NCBI RefSeq assembly: GCF_006704125.1
Contig: NZ_VIGH01000006.1
Span: 1 to 64,000 of the forward strand
Direction of reading: 5' to 3'
DNA: 64,000 nucleotides
DNA from: Rhodococcus spelaei
GTDB lineage: Bacteria > Actinomycetota > Actinomycetes > Mycobacteriales > Mycobacteriaceae
Below are positions 50,701 through 59,254 of this stretch, piece by piece. Under the pieces are notes generated by a model, which was not told where the DNA came from, did no database searches, and worked only from the letters and a program-made list of their open reading frames with translations. The translations under genes and the position numbers were made by a program. Position 1 is the stretch's first letter, and each line of letters starts with the position of its first letter.

Positions 50701-52734
50701 TCAGCGGCCACGCTGGGGTCCGTCGAACCCGTCGTAGGAGCGTCGCTCGGTCCGGCTACGGAAACCGCCCGACCCACTGCTCCGGTCAGAGTTCTGCGGC
50801 CGATCGCCGCGGTAGCCGCCTTCAGTGCGCTGCGGGCGGTCGTTGGAGCCGCGGTAGCCGCCTTCGCTGCGCTGGGGGCGGTCGCCGTACGAGCGGTTCT
50901 CGTTGGAGCCGCGGTAGCCGCCTTCGCTGCGCTGGGGGCGGTCGCCGTAGGAGCGGCTTTCGTTGGAGCCGCGGTACCCGCCCTCGGTGCGCTGCGGGCG
51001 GTCGTTGGAGCCGCGGTAGCCGCCTTCGGTGCGCTGGGGGCGGTCGTTGGAGCCGCGGTAGCCGCCCTCGGTGCGCTGGGGGCGGTCGTTGGAGCCGCGG
51101 TACCCGCCCTCGGTGCGCTGCGGGCGGTCGTTGGAGCCGCGGTAGCCGCCTTCGCTGCGCTGGGGGCGGTCGCCGTAGGAGCGGTTCTCGTTGGAGCCGC
51201 GGTACCCGCCTTCGCTGCGCTGGGGGCGGTCGCCGTAGGAGCGGTTCTCGTTGGAGCCGCGGTACCCGCCCTCGCTGCGCTGCGGACGATCCCCGCGCGG
51301 TCCCGACTGTCCGCGGTACCCGCCACCGCCGTCGCGACGCGGACGGTCGTAGCCGCCGCTGCCGTCGCGACGCGGACGGTCGTAGCCGCCGCTGCCGTCC
51401 CGCCGCGGACGGTCGCCGTAGGAGCGCTCACCGCGGGAGTGCTGCTCGCGCACCGGCTCTCCGCTCGGCGCCTTCGCACCGGTGATGGCCGCCAGTTCCT
51501 CGGAACCCGGAGCGACGTTCACAGCGGTGGCGTCGACGCCCGCCATGCCCGTCAGCTTGCGCACCAGACGTCGCTGGTTCGGCAGCACGATCGCGACGAC
51601 CGTGCCCTTCTCGCCTGCGCGCGCGGTCCGGCCGGCGCGGTGGAGGTAGTCCTTGTGGTCAGCCGGCGGGTCCACGTGCACGACCAGGTCGATGCCGTCG
51701 ACGTGGATGCCGCGGGCGGCGACATCGGTGGCCACGAGCACCGGAGTGCGGCCGTTCTTGAACCGCTCGAGCACCCGGGTGCGCTGGTTCTGTGCCTTGC
51801 CGCCGTGCAGCGCCTCTGCCGGGATACCCACGGCGCGAAGACGATCGGTGATGCCCTCACATCCGAGCTTGGTGCGGGCGAACATGATGGTCCGGCCGTC
51901 ACGTGCGCCGATCTCGGCGAGCACGACGTCCTTCTGGCCCCGCTCGACGAGCAGCACGTAGTGCTCCATCGTGTCGACGCTCGCGCGGCCGTCCTCGGTG
52001 GAGTGCTGGACGTGGTCGGGCAGGAACTGACGCACCAGCGACTGCACCTCGCGGTCCAGGGTCGCCGAGAACAGCAGGCGCTGGCCGTCGGGCCGGGTTG
52101 CGCCGAGGATCGAGCGAACCTCCGGCAGGAAGCCCATGTCGGCCATCTGGTCGGCCTCGTCGAGCGCGGTGATCTCGATGTCGTCGAGCACACAGGTGCC
52201 CTGACGCAGGTGGTCGCCGAGCCGGCCCGGGGTCGCGACGAGGATGTCGACGCCGCGTCGCAGCTGCTCGACCTGCTTGGTGAAGGGCATTCCGCCGACG
52301 GCGGCGCGCACGTTCACCCCGACCGACGACGCGTAGGGGAACAGCGAGTCGACGACCTGGACCGCCAGCTCACGGGTCGGCACCAGCACCAGTGCGCGCG
52401 GGCGCTTCGGGGCGGGTCGGTCCTCGTGCTGCGCGAGGCGCGCGAGCATCGGCAACCCGAACGCGAGAGTCTTGCCGGAGCCGGTCTGTGCGCGACCGAG
52501 CACGTTGCGGCCCGCGATGGCGTCGGGCACGGACATCGCCTGGATCGGCGACGGAACGGTGATGCCGTTCTTGGCCAGCGCGGCGACGACCGGCGCGGGC
52601 AGGCCGATCTCGGCGAAGGTGATCGTGGGGGTTTCGTCGACGGCCTCGGCGGGCGCGGTGGTTGCAGCCTCGTCGGGGGACGGAAGTGTGGCCTCGTCTT
52701 GGGCAGCAGAAGACATGTGGACAGCGTTGGTCAC
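50701..52734 (-). CDS. DEAD-box RNA helicase with long repetitive RGG-type tail
   Basis: A 677-residue cytosolic RNA helicase. Q motif ITFAEIGLPAPV with SPIQAMSVPD, motif I AQTGSGKT, motif II ALDEADQMA, motif III FSATLDR, motif VI HRAGRTARAG. From about residue 455 to the end the protein is low-complexity: three units of DRPRRDGSGGY, then ten units based on DRPQR(S/T)EGGYRGSN, some carrying the insert ENRSYG. Such tails bind RNA and can help form condensates. GTG 52734 has GGAGAGG 9 nt upstream. The long leader and the family make a cold-induced helicase of the DeaD/CsdA kind likely, by inference. Confidence 0.93.
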   Translation of the reverse strand: MTNAVHMSSAAQDEATLPSPDEAATTAPAEAVDETPTITFAEIGLPAPVVAALAKNGITVPSPIQAMSVPDAIAGRNVLGRAQTGSGKTLAFGLPMLARLAQHEDRPAPKRPRALVLVPTRELAVQVVDSLFPYASSVGVNVRAAVGGMPFTKQVEQLRRGVDILVATPGRLGDHLRQGTCVLDDIEITALDEADQMADMGFLPEVRSILGATRPDGQRLLFSATLDREVQSLVRQFLPDHVQHSTEDGRASVDTMEHYVLLVERGQKDVVLAEIGARDGRTIMFARTKLGCEGITDRLRAVGIPAEALHGGKAQNQRTRVLERFKNGRTPVLVATDVAARGIHVDGIDLVVHVDPPADHKDYLHRAGRTARAGEKGTVVAIVLPNQRRLVRKLTGMAGVDATAVNVAPGSEELAAITGAKAPSGEPVREQHSRGERSYGDRPRRDGSGGYDRPRRDGSGGYDRPRRDGGGGYRGQSGPRGDRPQRSEGGYRGSNENRSYGDRPQRSEGGYRGSNENRSYGDRPQRSEGGYRGSNDRPQRTEGGYRGSNDRPQRTEGGYRGSNDRPQRTEGGYRGSNDRPQRTEGGYRGSNESRSYGDRPQRSEGGYRGSNENRSYGDRPQRSEGGYRGSNDRPQRTEGGYRGDRPQNSDRSSGSGGFRSRTERRSYDGFDGPQRGR
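50804..51290 (-). repeat. In-frame tandem repeat array in the helicase tail
   Basis: Ten units within the coding sequence. Basic unit 14 codons (42 bp) encoding DRPQRTEGGYRGSN or DRPQRSEGGYRGSN; four units are extended to 20 codons (60 bp) by E(N/S)RSYG. Order from the protein N-terminal side: two long, one short, three T-type short, one T-type with ESRSYG, one long, one short S-type, one truncated T-type. Neighbouring units are near identical at DNA level, pointing to recent expansion. Confidence 0.85.
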
Positions 52735-52921
52735 GCGGATTTACCTCTCCGGACGTCGGGCGCGTCGCGGAGCGCGAGCTGTCGTGCAGCACGCAAAGAG
52801 ACGAGCCAGGGCACGTGATGGCTGTTCGTCGGCGCCGAAGGGGCGCCGTACGGCAGCAGAAATGTGCCTGAAAATGAGTAACAATCGATTCGGACCGCGA
52901 ATGCGGCCGTTGTCGAGTGTA
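52735..52921 (-). promoter_or_regulatory. Long 5' leader and -10 of the helicase gene
   Basis: TACACT on the minus strand (52921-52916) is a good -10; a start near 52909 would give a leader of about 175 nt. Within it, CGGCGCC-GAAGG-GGCGCCG (52830-52848) forms a 7-bp hairpin. No other gene is seen in the 242 bp between the helicase and the M56 gene. Long structured leaders are common for cold-shock helicases. Confidence 0.45.
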
Positions 52922-52976
52922 CGCGAGCCGTTAGACAACCTCACCTCAGGCGGGTGTGACCCCGCCGACTCTCGGC

Positions 52977-53921
52977 TCAGCCGTGGAACAGGCGCTTGAG
53001 CTCGACCAGCCAGGGCGCCGCGACCGCGACGGTCGGGACCACGAGAATCGCCACCGAGGTCAGGTAGGCCGCCGCCGCGACCGGGACCGCACTGCCGGTC
53101 GCGGACAGTCGCTGGATCCGGGTGAGGGTGTGGGGTCCGCCCGCGGCGAGAGCGCCCATCGGTGCGCTCGAGCCGGCACAGGTGACCAGTGCCCGAGCCA
53201 GGGGGGTGGGCCCGGTCACCTTGACGGCGGCGTCGTCGGCGAGCATCTCGACGAGCAGTTGCACGGACCCGAGTGCCGACTTGCTACGCACCACCAGGGG
53301 GAAGGCCTCGTTCACCGCGGTGAAGGCCTCGAGCACGAGGTCGTGACGCGCTCGCAGGTGTGAGCGTTCGTGCATCAGGATCGCCTTGACCTCGTAGCGA
53401 GTGAGGCTGGCCAGGGTGCCTTCGCTCAGGACGACGCGCTGGCGCAGACCGGGCAGGCAGTAGGCAATCGGCTCCTCGGCCTCGATGACGCGAAGGTTGG
53501 AGCTGCGGCTGCGGGTCGGCTCGCGGCGGTCCAGCAGGTCGACGAGCATGCGGTGCCGGGCCCGACGACGCCGGGTCCGCACCGCGACGGCTGCGATCGA
53601 GTAGATCAGTTTCGCGCCGATCAGGATGGTGATCGCGAACACCACGACGTATGCGATCCACAGTGGCAGGCCGAGCGCGTCGATCTCGGCCAGCGGTGCG
53701 GTCGTCGGTCGTCCGTCGGTGCCGGGCACGAGGAGCTCCGTGGCGATCGCGAGCCCGGAACTGAACGCCGAGAGCACGGCCGCGATCGCGATCGCCTGCC
53801 ACAACACCAGCGCTGCGCCGGGTGCGCGATAGGGCCAGGTGGCGCGGGCGAGGACCGCGGGCACCGGCCCTGCGAGGAGCAGAGCCATCAGCGCGAAGGC
53901 CAGTGCGGTGGTGGGGTTCAT
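52977..53921 (-). CDS. M56-family metallopeptidase, BlaR1-like sensor (Rv1845c-like)
   Basis: A 314-residue membrane zinc peptidase. The HEXXH motif is in ILMHERSHLRARHD; four to five hydrophobic helices surround it (for example ALAFALMALLLAGPVPAVLA and LWIAYVVVFAITILIGAKLIY). It lacks the penicillin-binding sensor domain of staphylococcal BlaR1. It would cleave the partner repressor BlaI, encoded just before. ATG 53921 was chosen over ATG 53939; the first gives a normal ribosome distance. The mycobacterial Rv1845c-Rv1846c pair is the positional equivalent. Confidence 0.9.
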   Translation of the reverse strand: MNPTTALAFALMALLLAGPVPAVLARATWPYRAPGAALVLWQAIAIAAVLSAFSSGLAIATELLVPGTDGRPTTAPLAEIDALGLPLWIAYVVVFAITILIGAKLIYSIAAVAVRTRRRRARHRMLVDLLDRREPTRSRSSNLRVIEAEEPIAYCLPGLRQRVVLSEGTLASLTRYEVKAILMHERSHLRARHDLVLEAFTAVNEAFPLVVRSKSALGSVQLLVEMLADDAAVKVTGPTPLARALVTCAGSSAPMGALAAGGPHTLTRIQRLSATGSAVPVAAAAYLTSVAILVVPTVAVAAPWLVELKRLFHG

Positions 53922-53947
53922 GGCGTACCCATCATGCACATCGACGG

Positions 53948-54370
53948 TCAGCTGGCGCGGTCGGTCCCCGGGTCGACGCTGCGGAGGTGACGCTTGCCCG
54001 CGTCCGTTGCCTCCAGCGCGGCCAGGGCCTCCCGCAGTGCCGCGGCCTCGTCCGCGCCGACCTTTCCTACGAAGTGCACGAGCGCCGCGGCCCGGCTACC
54101 GGACTCGTCCGCCTGTTCGAGCGCGTCGAACATCAGGCTCGCGACGAGTTCCTCGCGGCCGTGTACTGGGACGTAGCGGTGCGCACGGTCGTCGCGTTGC
54201 TGGACCACGAGATTCTTCTTCGCGAGTCGCTGCAGCACGGTCATCACGGTCGTGTACGCGAGTTCCCGTCGGCTGGCGAGCGCCTCGTGCACCTGCCGAA
54301 CCGTCTGAGGTTCGGAACTGGACCACAGATGGTCCATTACTGCTCGCTCGAGCTCGCCTAGTCCTGCCAT
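53948..54370 (-). CDS. blaI: BlaI/MecI-family transcriptional repressor (Rv1846c-like)
   Basis: A 140-residue winged-helix repressor (LGELERAVMDHLWSSSEPQT, VRQVHEALASRRELAYTTVM, TVLQRLAKKNLV). In M. tuberculosis BlaI represses blaC, its own operon and other genes and is removed upon beta-lactam stress. A TAGACT -10 lies 6 nt before ATG 54370, so the transcript is probably leaderless and this ATG is preferred over GTG 54376. The operator is at 54404. The M56 gene follows 26 bp downstream in the same operon. Confidence 0.92.
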   Translation of the reverse strand: MAGLGELERAVMDHLWSSSEPQTVRQVHEALASRRELAYTTVMTVLQRLAKKNLVVQQRDDRAHRYVPVHGREELVASLMFDALEQADESGSRAAALVHFVGKVGADEAAALREALAALEATDAGKRHLRSVDPGTDRAS

Positions 54371-54376
54371 GGCCAC

Positions 54377-54382
54377 AGTCTA
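54377..54382 (-). promoter_or_regulatory. -10 element of the blaI operon
   Basis: TAGACT on the minus strand, 6 nt before ATG 54370. Fits a leaderless start. Confidence 0.55.
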
Positions 54383-54403
54383 CGGATCGTCCGACGAGTA
54401 TGC

Positions 54404-54422
54404 GTACTACCCGCCGTAGTAC
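54404..54422 (-). promoter_or_regulatory. BlaI operator
   Basis: GTACTAC-CCGCC-GTAGTAC, a perfect 7-bp inverted repeat with a 5-nt centre. The half site resembles the known TACTAC/GTAGTA elements of BlaI. It spans about -52 to -34 relative to the predicted blaI start site, so it would block the polymerase. Confidence 0.8.
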
Positions 54423-54503
54423 TGCTCCGGGTGTATTCGTGGTGTGGCCGCCCTACGATGTGCAGCGGCATGTCGTGCAGGTCAGACACCGAGAGGCTCA
54501 AGA

Positions 54504-55811
54504 GTGGATTGGCTGTACCGGTTGTCCCTGATATCGGGACCACTGCCGTGGGTCCTGACTGGACTCGGTGCTCTGGGCGGGGTGTGGCTGCTGTTCGCCC
54601 CGACTCGCTCGCGCGGGTACCGCCGCCGGGCGATTCCGCTGTGCTGCACCGCCGCACTGGTGCTCACTCTCGTCGGCTGGCTAGTCGTGGAGAAGTGGTG
54701 GCGACCGTTCCCGGATCCGGTCGAGACCGAGATCTACGTCTGGATCGGCCTCGGGGTGCTTGCCCTGATGTTGCTGGTGGTCCGGGTGTTCGCCGACCGA
54801 GGGTTCTGGCGGACGGTGATCTCGCTGCTCGCCGCGCTCGCGGTCGTCGCCGCCGCCGCGGTACAGGTCAACCTGGTCTTCGACGCCTATCCCACTGTTC
54901 GGGACGCGCTCGGTGTCGCGAACCCCAACGAGATTGACTTCGCGGCCGTGCCCCCCGCCGAATCCCATCCGCTGAGCGGCAAGCCGGTGGACACGGTGTG
55001 GCGGCCGCCGCCGGACCTCCCGGCCACCGGCCGCGTCACGGCCGTGCCGATCCCCGGCACGGTCTCCGGGTTCACCGCCCGTGATGCGCAGATCTACCTG
55101 CCGCCCGCCTACTTCGCGAACCCGCGTCCGCAGTTGCCGGTGCTGGTGCTGCTCGCCGGCCAGCCCGGCGGTCCGGAGGACTGGATCAACGGTGGCAAGC
55201 TGGCCCAGACCATGGACGCATTCGCGGCCGAGCACGGCGGCCTCGCGCCGGTGGTCGTGGTGGCCGACGGCACCGGTTCCCAGCTCGCGAACCCGCTCTG
55301 CGTCGACTCGAAACTCGGCAACGTCGCGACCTACCTGGCCACCGACGTGCCCGCCTGGGTCACGGCCAACCTCCAGGTCGACCCCGACCCCCGCGCGTGG
55401 GCCATCGGTGGACTGTCCTACGGCGGCACCTGCTCGCTGCAGATGGCCACCAATCATCCCGACCGCTACCCGACCTTCCTCGACCTCTCCGGCCAGGAGG
55501 AGCCGACACTGGGTGATCACCAGCGCACCCTCGACGCCGCGTTCGGCGGGGACGAGGAGAAGTTCCGGGCCGTCAATCCGATGGACCTGATGGCCCGGCA
55601 GCAGTTCCCGAACACCGCCGGGGCGTTCGTGGTCGGCCGCGACGACAAGGACTTCAAGCCCGGGGTGCACACGCTCTACGAGGCGGCTCAGCGCGCGGGC
55701 ATGGACGTGCGGCTGGTCGAACTGCCCGGCGGCCACAGCTTCGCGGTGTGGTCCGGGGGCCTCGAGCAGGAACTCGGATGGTTGGCGAAGCGAATGGGGC
55801 TGATCTCGTGA
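54504..55811 (+). CDS. Membrane-anchored esterase (PF00756-type)
   Basis: A 435-residue alpha/beta hydrolase with an N-terminal membrane region of about three to four helices (LSLISGPLPWVLTGLGALGG; AIPLCCTAALVLTLVGWLVV; WIGLGVLALMLLVVRVFA) and an extracytoplasmic esterase domain. The nucleophile is Ser305 in AIGGLSYGGTC; the acid and histidine are later, near VVGRDDKD and ELPGGHSFAVW. The domain is related to the esterase D and antigen 85 group. GTG 54504 has GAGAGG 7 nt upstream. It overlaps the next gene by 4 bp. Substrate (cell-wall lipid or other) is unknown. Confidence 0.85.
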   Translation: MDWLYRLSLISGPLPWVLTGLGALGGVWLLFAPTRSRGYRRRAIPLCCTAALVLTLVGWLVVEKWWRPFPDPVETEIYVWIGLGVLALMLLVVRVFADRGFWRTVISLLAALAVVAAAAVQVNLVFDAYPTVRDALGVANPNEIDFAAVPPAESHPLSGKPVDTVWRPPPDLPATGRVTAVPIPGTVSGFTARDAQIYLPPAYFANPRPQLPVLVLLAGQPGGPEDWINGGKLAQTMDAFAAEHGGLAPVVVVADGTGSQLANPLCVDSKLGNVATYLATDVPAWVTANLQVDPDPRAWAIGGLSYGGTCSLQMATNHPDRYPTFLDLSGQEEPTLGDHQRTLDAAFGGDEEKFRAVNPMDLMARQQFPNTAGAFVVGRDDKDFKPGVHTLYEAAQRAGMDVRLVELPGGHSFAVWSGGLEQELGWLAKRMGLIS

Positions 55812-58369
55812 CGACGACGATGGCGGTCGCGGCCGCGGGTCGGCAGTCGCGGCGGATGGCCGAACTGGTCCGGTCCGGGGCATCCGGTGCCCCGGTGAGC
55901 ATCGGTGCACTGGTACTGATCTGGGTGCTCGGTGCCGCGACGTCCAGCCTCGGCCGTCCGACCCGCTACGTCTATCGGCATTTCGCCGCGGGCATCATGC
56001 CGCTCGAGCACGGCCGGGTCTGGACGACGCTGACCTCCGGGCTGTTCGCGCCGAGCCTGGTCGGGTACCTGGTGGCGACGGTGCTGATCGTGGTGGTGGC
56101 CGCGCCGATCGAGCACCGGATTGGCTCGGCGCGATTCGCCGGCGCGGCGGTGTGCACACAGGTGCTCGGCACCCTCGTCGCGCTCGCCGTCTCGGACGCG
56201 GTCAAACTCGTCGACGAGGGCTGGGGGTTCCGACTGCACGTCGGCGCCGCGGTGTCGCCGACGACGTGGATCGCGGGTGTCGCGATGGTGGCGAGTTCGG
56301 GCATGAACACGCTGTGGCGTCGTCGCCTGCGGGTGGGTCTGCTCGCGCTGCTCATCACGCTCGCCCTGTTCAGCGGCCACCTGCTGGACATGGTGCGTCT
56401 GAGCGCCGCCGTGGTCGGCCTGCTGCTCGGGCCGTGGATCGTCGGCCGGTCCGCACGCGGCGCCCGGCTGACCGGCACGCAGCGCGAGGGGCGGGTGCTC
56501 GTCGCGCTCGTCGTCGCCGCCAGTGCGCTCGGTCCCGTCCTCGCCGCACTGTCGCCGAACGCGGTCGGACCACTCGCGGTACTACGTGACCTGTTCCGGG
56601 GAGCTGGCTGGACCCCCGACGAGGTGCGCGAGTTCTGCGCGCAGTCGAGCAGTAGCGAGGAGTGCCGGCGCGGCCTGCTCGGGCTGCGACTCGGCGGCGT
56701 CGGCCCCACCCTGCTGAGCCTGATGCCGTCGGTCTTCCTGCTCGTCCTCGCCGACGGTCTGCGCCGCGGGCGACGGTTCGCCTGGATCGCGGCGGTGGTC
56801 GCGCAAGTGATCCTGCTGGCGCTCTCGCTCGCCAACTTCGGTGTGCGTTTCATCGGGTTCGTCGGGAAGGAGTCGATCTTCTACGGCCTCGACTCGCCGA
56901 ACCTGTACCGGACGATGACACCGTTCCTGACCCCGCTCGCGATCCTCGTGGTGCTGGTCGCCACCCGCGGGTTCTTCACGGTCTCCGCGCCCCGCGGCAC
57001 CTACCGGCGACTGTGGCTGCTGGTGGTGGGGGTCGTCGCCGGTCTCGGGGTGGTGTACGTGACGGGGGCGTGGCTGGCCCGCGCCGGCTTCGACCGCGAA
57101 CCCGGCGTCGGCTCGCTGCTCGCCGACTATCCGCAGCGTCTGATCCCGCCGGTGTACCTGCAGTGGCTCGACCCGCAGTTCCTGCCTGACAATGCGGCCA
57201 CCACACTGCTCTTCGAGTGGACCGGGGTGCTGTTCTGGATCGTGGTGTGTGTGGCGGTATGGATGACGTTCCACGCGCCGGCGCACGGCGTGGCGACCGA
57301 CGACACCGAGCGTGCTCGCGGACTGCTGCGGGCCAGCAGTGGCAGCCCGCTGTCCTGGATGACCACCTGGCGCGGCAACCGCTACTGGTTCAGCCCGGAC
57401 GGCACCGGTTACGTCGCGTACCGGGTGATCGCGGGTGTCGCGCTAACCACCGGCGATCCGGTCGGGCCGCGGGACCGTCTGCGTGAGAACGTCACCGGGT
57501 TCGCCGAGTTCGCCACCGGCAACGGATGGATCCCGTGCTTCTACTCGGTCACCGGGGAACTGCGCGAGGTCACCGACGGCATCGGTTGGGCGGGCATCCA
57601 GGTCGCCGAGGAGACCGTGCTGAGGCTGGACGGACTCGCGTTCACCGGCAAGAAGTTCCAGGACGTCCGGACCGCGCTCAACCGCGCGAAGAAGGCGGGC
57701 GTGCACGCCGAGTGGATCAGCTTTCCCACCGCGCCGCTGGCCATCACCGATCAGATCACCGCGATCTCGGAGGAATGGGTCGCAGACAAGGGCATGCCCG
57801 AGATGGGGTTCACCCTCGGCGGCCTCGACGAGATCGACGACCCGGAGGTGCGGTGCCTGATCGCTGTCGACGCCGAACGCACGGTGCACGGCATCACCTC
57901 CTGGATGCCGGTGTACCGGGACGGCGAGATCGTCGGCTGGACCCTGGATTTCATGCGCAGGCGCAGTGAGGGTTTCCGGCCCGCGATGGAGTTCCTCATC
58001 GCCTCGGCGGCCTTGCTGCTCGAGGAGGAGGGCGCGGAGTTCGTCAGCCTGTCCGGTGCACCGCTCGCGAAGGTCGAGGACCCGGCGGGTGCGAGCATCA
58101 CCGAGGAGGAGGAACGGGAGCGGACCGCGCTCGGTGTGGTCATGGACAAGGTCCTCGACGTACTCGGCCGTACCCTCGAACCGGTCTACGGGTTCCGCTC
58201 GCTGCTCGCGTTCAAGTCCAAGTTCCAGCCCGAGTACGTGCCGATGCACATGACCTTCGCCGACCCCGGCGCGTTGCCGAGCATCGGAAACGCGATCGGC
58301 CGCGCCTACCTTCCGGAGGTCTCGATCGGCCAGGGGATGCGGCTGGTGCGCACGATGATTCGTAGTTGA
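55808..58369 (+). CDS. Membrane protein with C-terminal DUF2156 (lysyl-phosphatidylglycerol synthase-like)
   Basis: An 853-residue protein. The N-terminal 200 residues contain six hydrophobic segments with a rhomboid-like pattern (HFAAGIMPLEHGRVWTTLTS), a second set of helices follows (to about 520), and the C-terminal 320 residues are a DUF2156 domain of the acyltransferase fold found in MprF/LysX (GRNYWFSPDGT-like region reads GNRYWFSPDGTGYVAYRV). No lysyl-tRNA synthetase domain is attached. MprF-type proteins add an amino acid to phosphatidylglycerol, lowering negative charge; whether this one transfers lysine is inference. GTG 55808 overlaps the esterase stop, so the two act together. Confidence 0.82.
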   Translation: MTTTMAVAAAGRQSRRMAELVRSGASGAPVSIGALVLIWVLGAATSSLGRPTRYVYRHFAAGIMPLEHGRVWTTLTSGLFAPSLVGYLVATVLIVVVAAPIEHRIGSARFAGAAVCTQVLGTLVALAVSDAVKLVDEGWGFRLHVGAAVSPTTWIAGVAMVASSGMNTLWRRRLRVGLLALLITLALFSGHLLDMVRLSAAVVGLLLGPWIVGRSARGARLTGTQREGRVLVALVVAASALGPVLAALSPNAVGPLAVLRDLFRGAGWTPDEVREFCAQSSSSEECRRGLLGLRLGGVGPTLLSLMPSVFLLVLADGLRRGRRFAWIAAVVAQVILLALSLANFGVRFIGFVGKESIFYGLDSPNLYRTMTPFLTPLAILVVLVATRGFFTVSAPRGTYRRLWLLVVGVVAGLGVVYVTGAWLARAGFDREPGVGSLLADYPQRLIPPVYLQWLDPQFLPDNAATTLLFEWTGVLFWIVVCVAVWMTFHAPAHGVATDDTERARGLLRASSGSPLSWMTTWRGNRYWFSPDGTGYVAYRVIAGVALTTGDPVGPRDRLRENVTGFAEFATGNGWIPCFYSVTGELREVTDGIGWAGIQVAEETVLRLDGLAFTGKKFQDVRTALNRAKKAGVHAEWISFPTAPLAITDQITAISEEWVADKGMPEMGFTLGGLDEIDDPEVRCLIAVDAERTVHGITSWMPVYRDGEIVGWTLDFMRRRSEGFRPAMEFLIASAALLLEEEGAEFVSLSGAPLAKVEDPAGASITEEEERERTALGVVMDKVLDVLGRTLEPVYGFRSLLAFKSKFQPEYVPMHMTFADPGALPSIGNAIGRAYLPEVSIGQGMRLVRTMIRS

Positions 58370-58390
58370 CGCGGTTCACGTCACCTGCGA

Positions 58391-59254
58391 TCATCGCCGC
58401 AGTTCCGCCGGCCTGTCCAGCCATCCGAGCTTGTGCGGGTTTCGCATCGCGTAGATCCGGGTGATCCGGCCGTCCGCGACCACCACACTCACCGCCGTGG
58501 CACCGCCGCCGACGTCGAACCGGGCGCCCGGCATTCCGTTGAACCACGCGGTGGTCGCCGCGAAGTCCGGGAACGTCGCCGCGCGGGCCAGGAACGTCGC
58601 CACCCGCAGTGCCCCGATGATCGGCTTCCGGGCGGCCGTCACCACGCCGCCGCCGTCGGCGACCACCACTACGTCCGGGGCCAGCACGTCCAGCAGTGCC
58701 TGCATGTCGCCGCTCGCGACGGCCGCCATGAACTTCTCGACCACTGCCTGCTGCTCGGAGCGGCCCACCTGCACCCGCGGGCGCCGCGCCGCGACGTGCT
58801 CGCGGGCGCGGTGACCGATCTGCCGGACCGCGGCGGGGGTCTTGCCCACCACCTCGGCGATCTCCCGGTACGGCGTCGCGAACACCTCGTGCAGCACGAA
58901 CACGGCCCGCTCGGTCGGGCCGAGGGTCTCGAGCACGGTGAGCATCGCGATCGAGACGTTCTCGGCGAGTTCGGCGTCCTCGGCCACGTCGGGACCGGTG
59001 AGCATCGGCTCGGGCAGCCATTCGCCGACGTACTCCTCCCGGCGGCGGGACTCCGTTCGGAGGCGGTTCAACGCCTGCCGCGTGACCATCCGGACCAGAT
59101 AGGCGCGCGGGTCGCGGACCTCGGCCCGGTCGACGTCGGCCCACCGCAGCCAGGTCTCCTGGACGACGTCCTCGGCGTCGACGGCGGTGCCGAGCATCTC
59201 GTAGGCGACGGTGAAGAGCAGGCCGCGGTGGGTGACGAACGGGTCGTCGGTCAT
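58391..59254 (-). CDS. ECF sigma factor, group ECF41
   Basis: A 287-residue ECF sigma factor with a SnoaL-like C-terminal regulatory domain. Sigma region 2 is in GTAVDAEDVVQETWLRWADV, region 4 in REIAEVVGKTPAAVRQIGHR. The ECF41 marks are all visible: linker GEWLPEP, DGGGVVTAARKP and the C-terminal NPHKL (NPDKL in the consensus). The C-terminal domain takes the role of anti-sigma factor. The next gene upstream codes for the usual COE partner and overlaps by 4 bp; the promoter before that gene matches the ECF41 motif, so the sigma factor likely controls its own operon. The M. tuberculosis relative is SigJ. Confidence 0.95.
   Translation of the reverse strand: MTDDPFVTHRGLLFTVAYEMLGTAVDAEDVVQETWLRWADVDRAEVRDPRAYLVRMVTRQALNRLRTESRRREEYVGEWLPEPMLTGPDVAEDAELAENVSIAMLTVLETLGPTERAVFVLHEVFATPYREIAEVVGKTPAAVRQIGHRAREHVAARRPRVQVGRSEQQAVVEKFMAAVASGDMQALLDVLAPDVVVVADGGGVVTAARKPIIGALRVATFLARAATFPDFAATTAWFNGMPGARFDVGGGATAVSVVVADGRITRIYAMRNPHKLGWLDRPAELRR

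Noticed and set aside
50804-51290. Regular repeats that might look like a CRISPR array
   Set aside because: Units are in frame with the helicase and unequal (42 and 60 bp) with no unique spacers.
50671-52818. Plus-strand open frame of 715 codons opposite the long helicase, with repetitive Ala/Val/Gly sequence
   Set aside because: It is the reverse of the helicase repeat array. The helicase motifs are on the minus strand and the repeats keep that frame.
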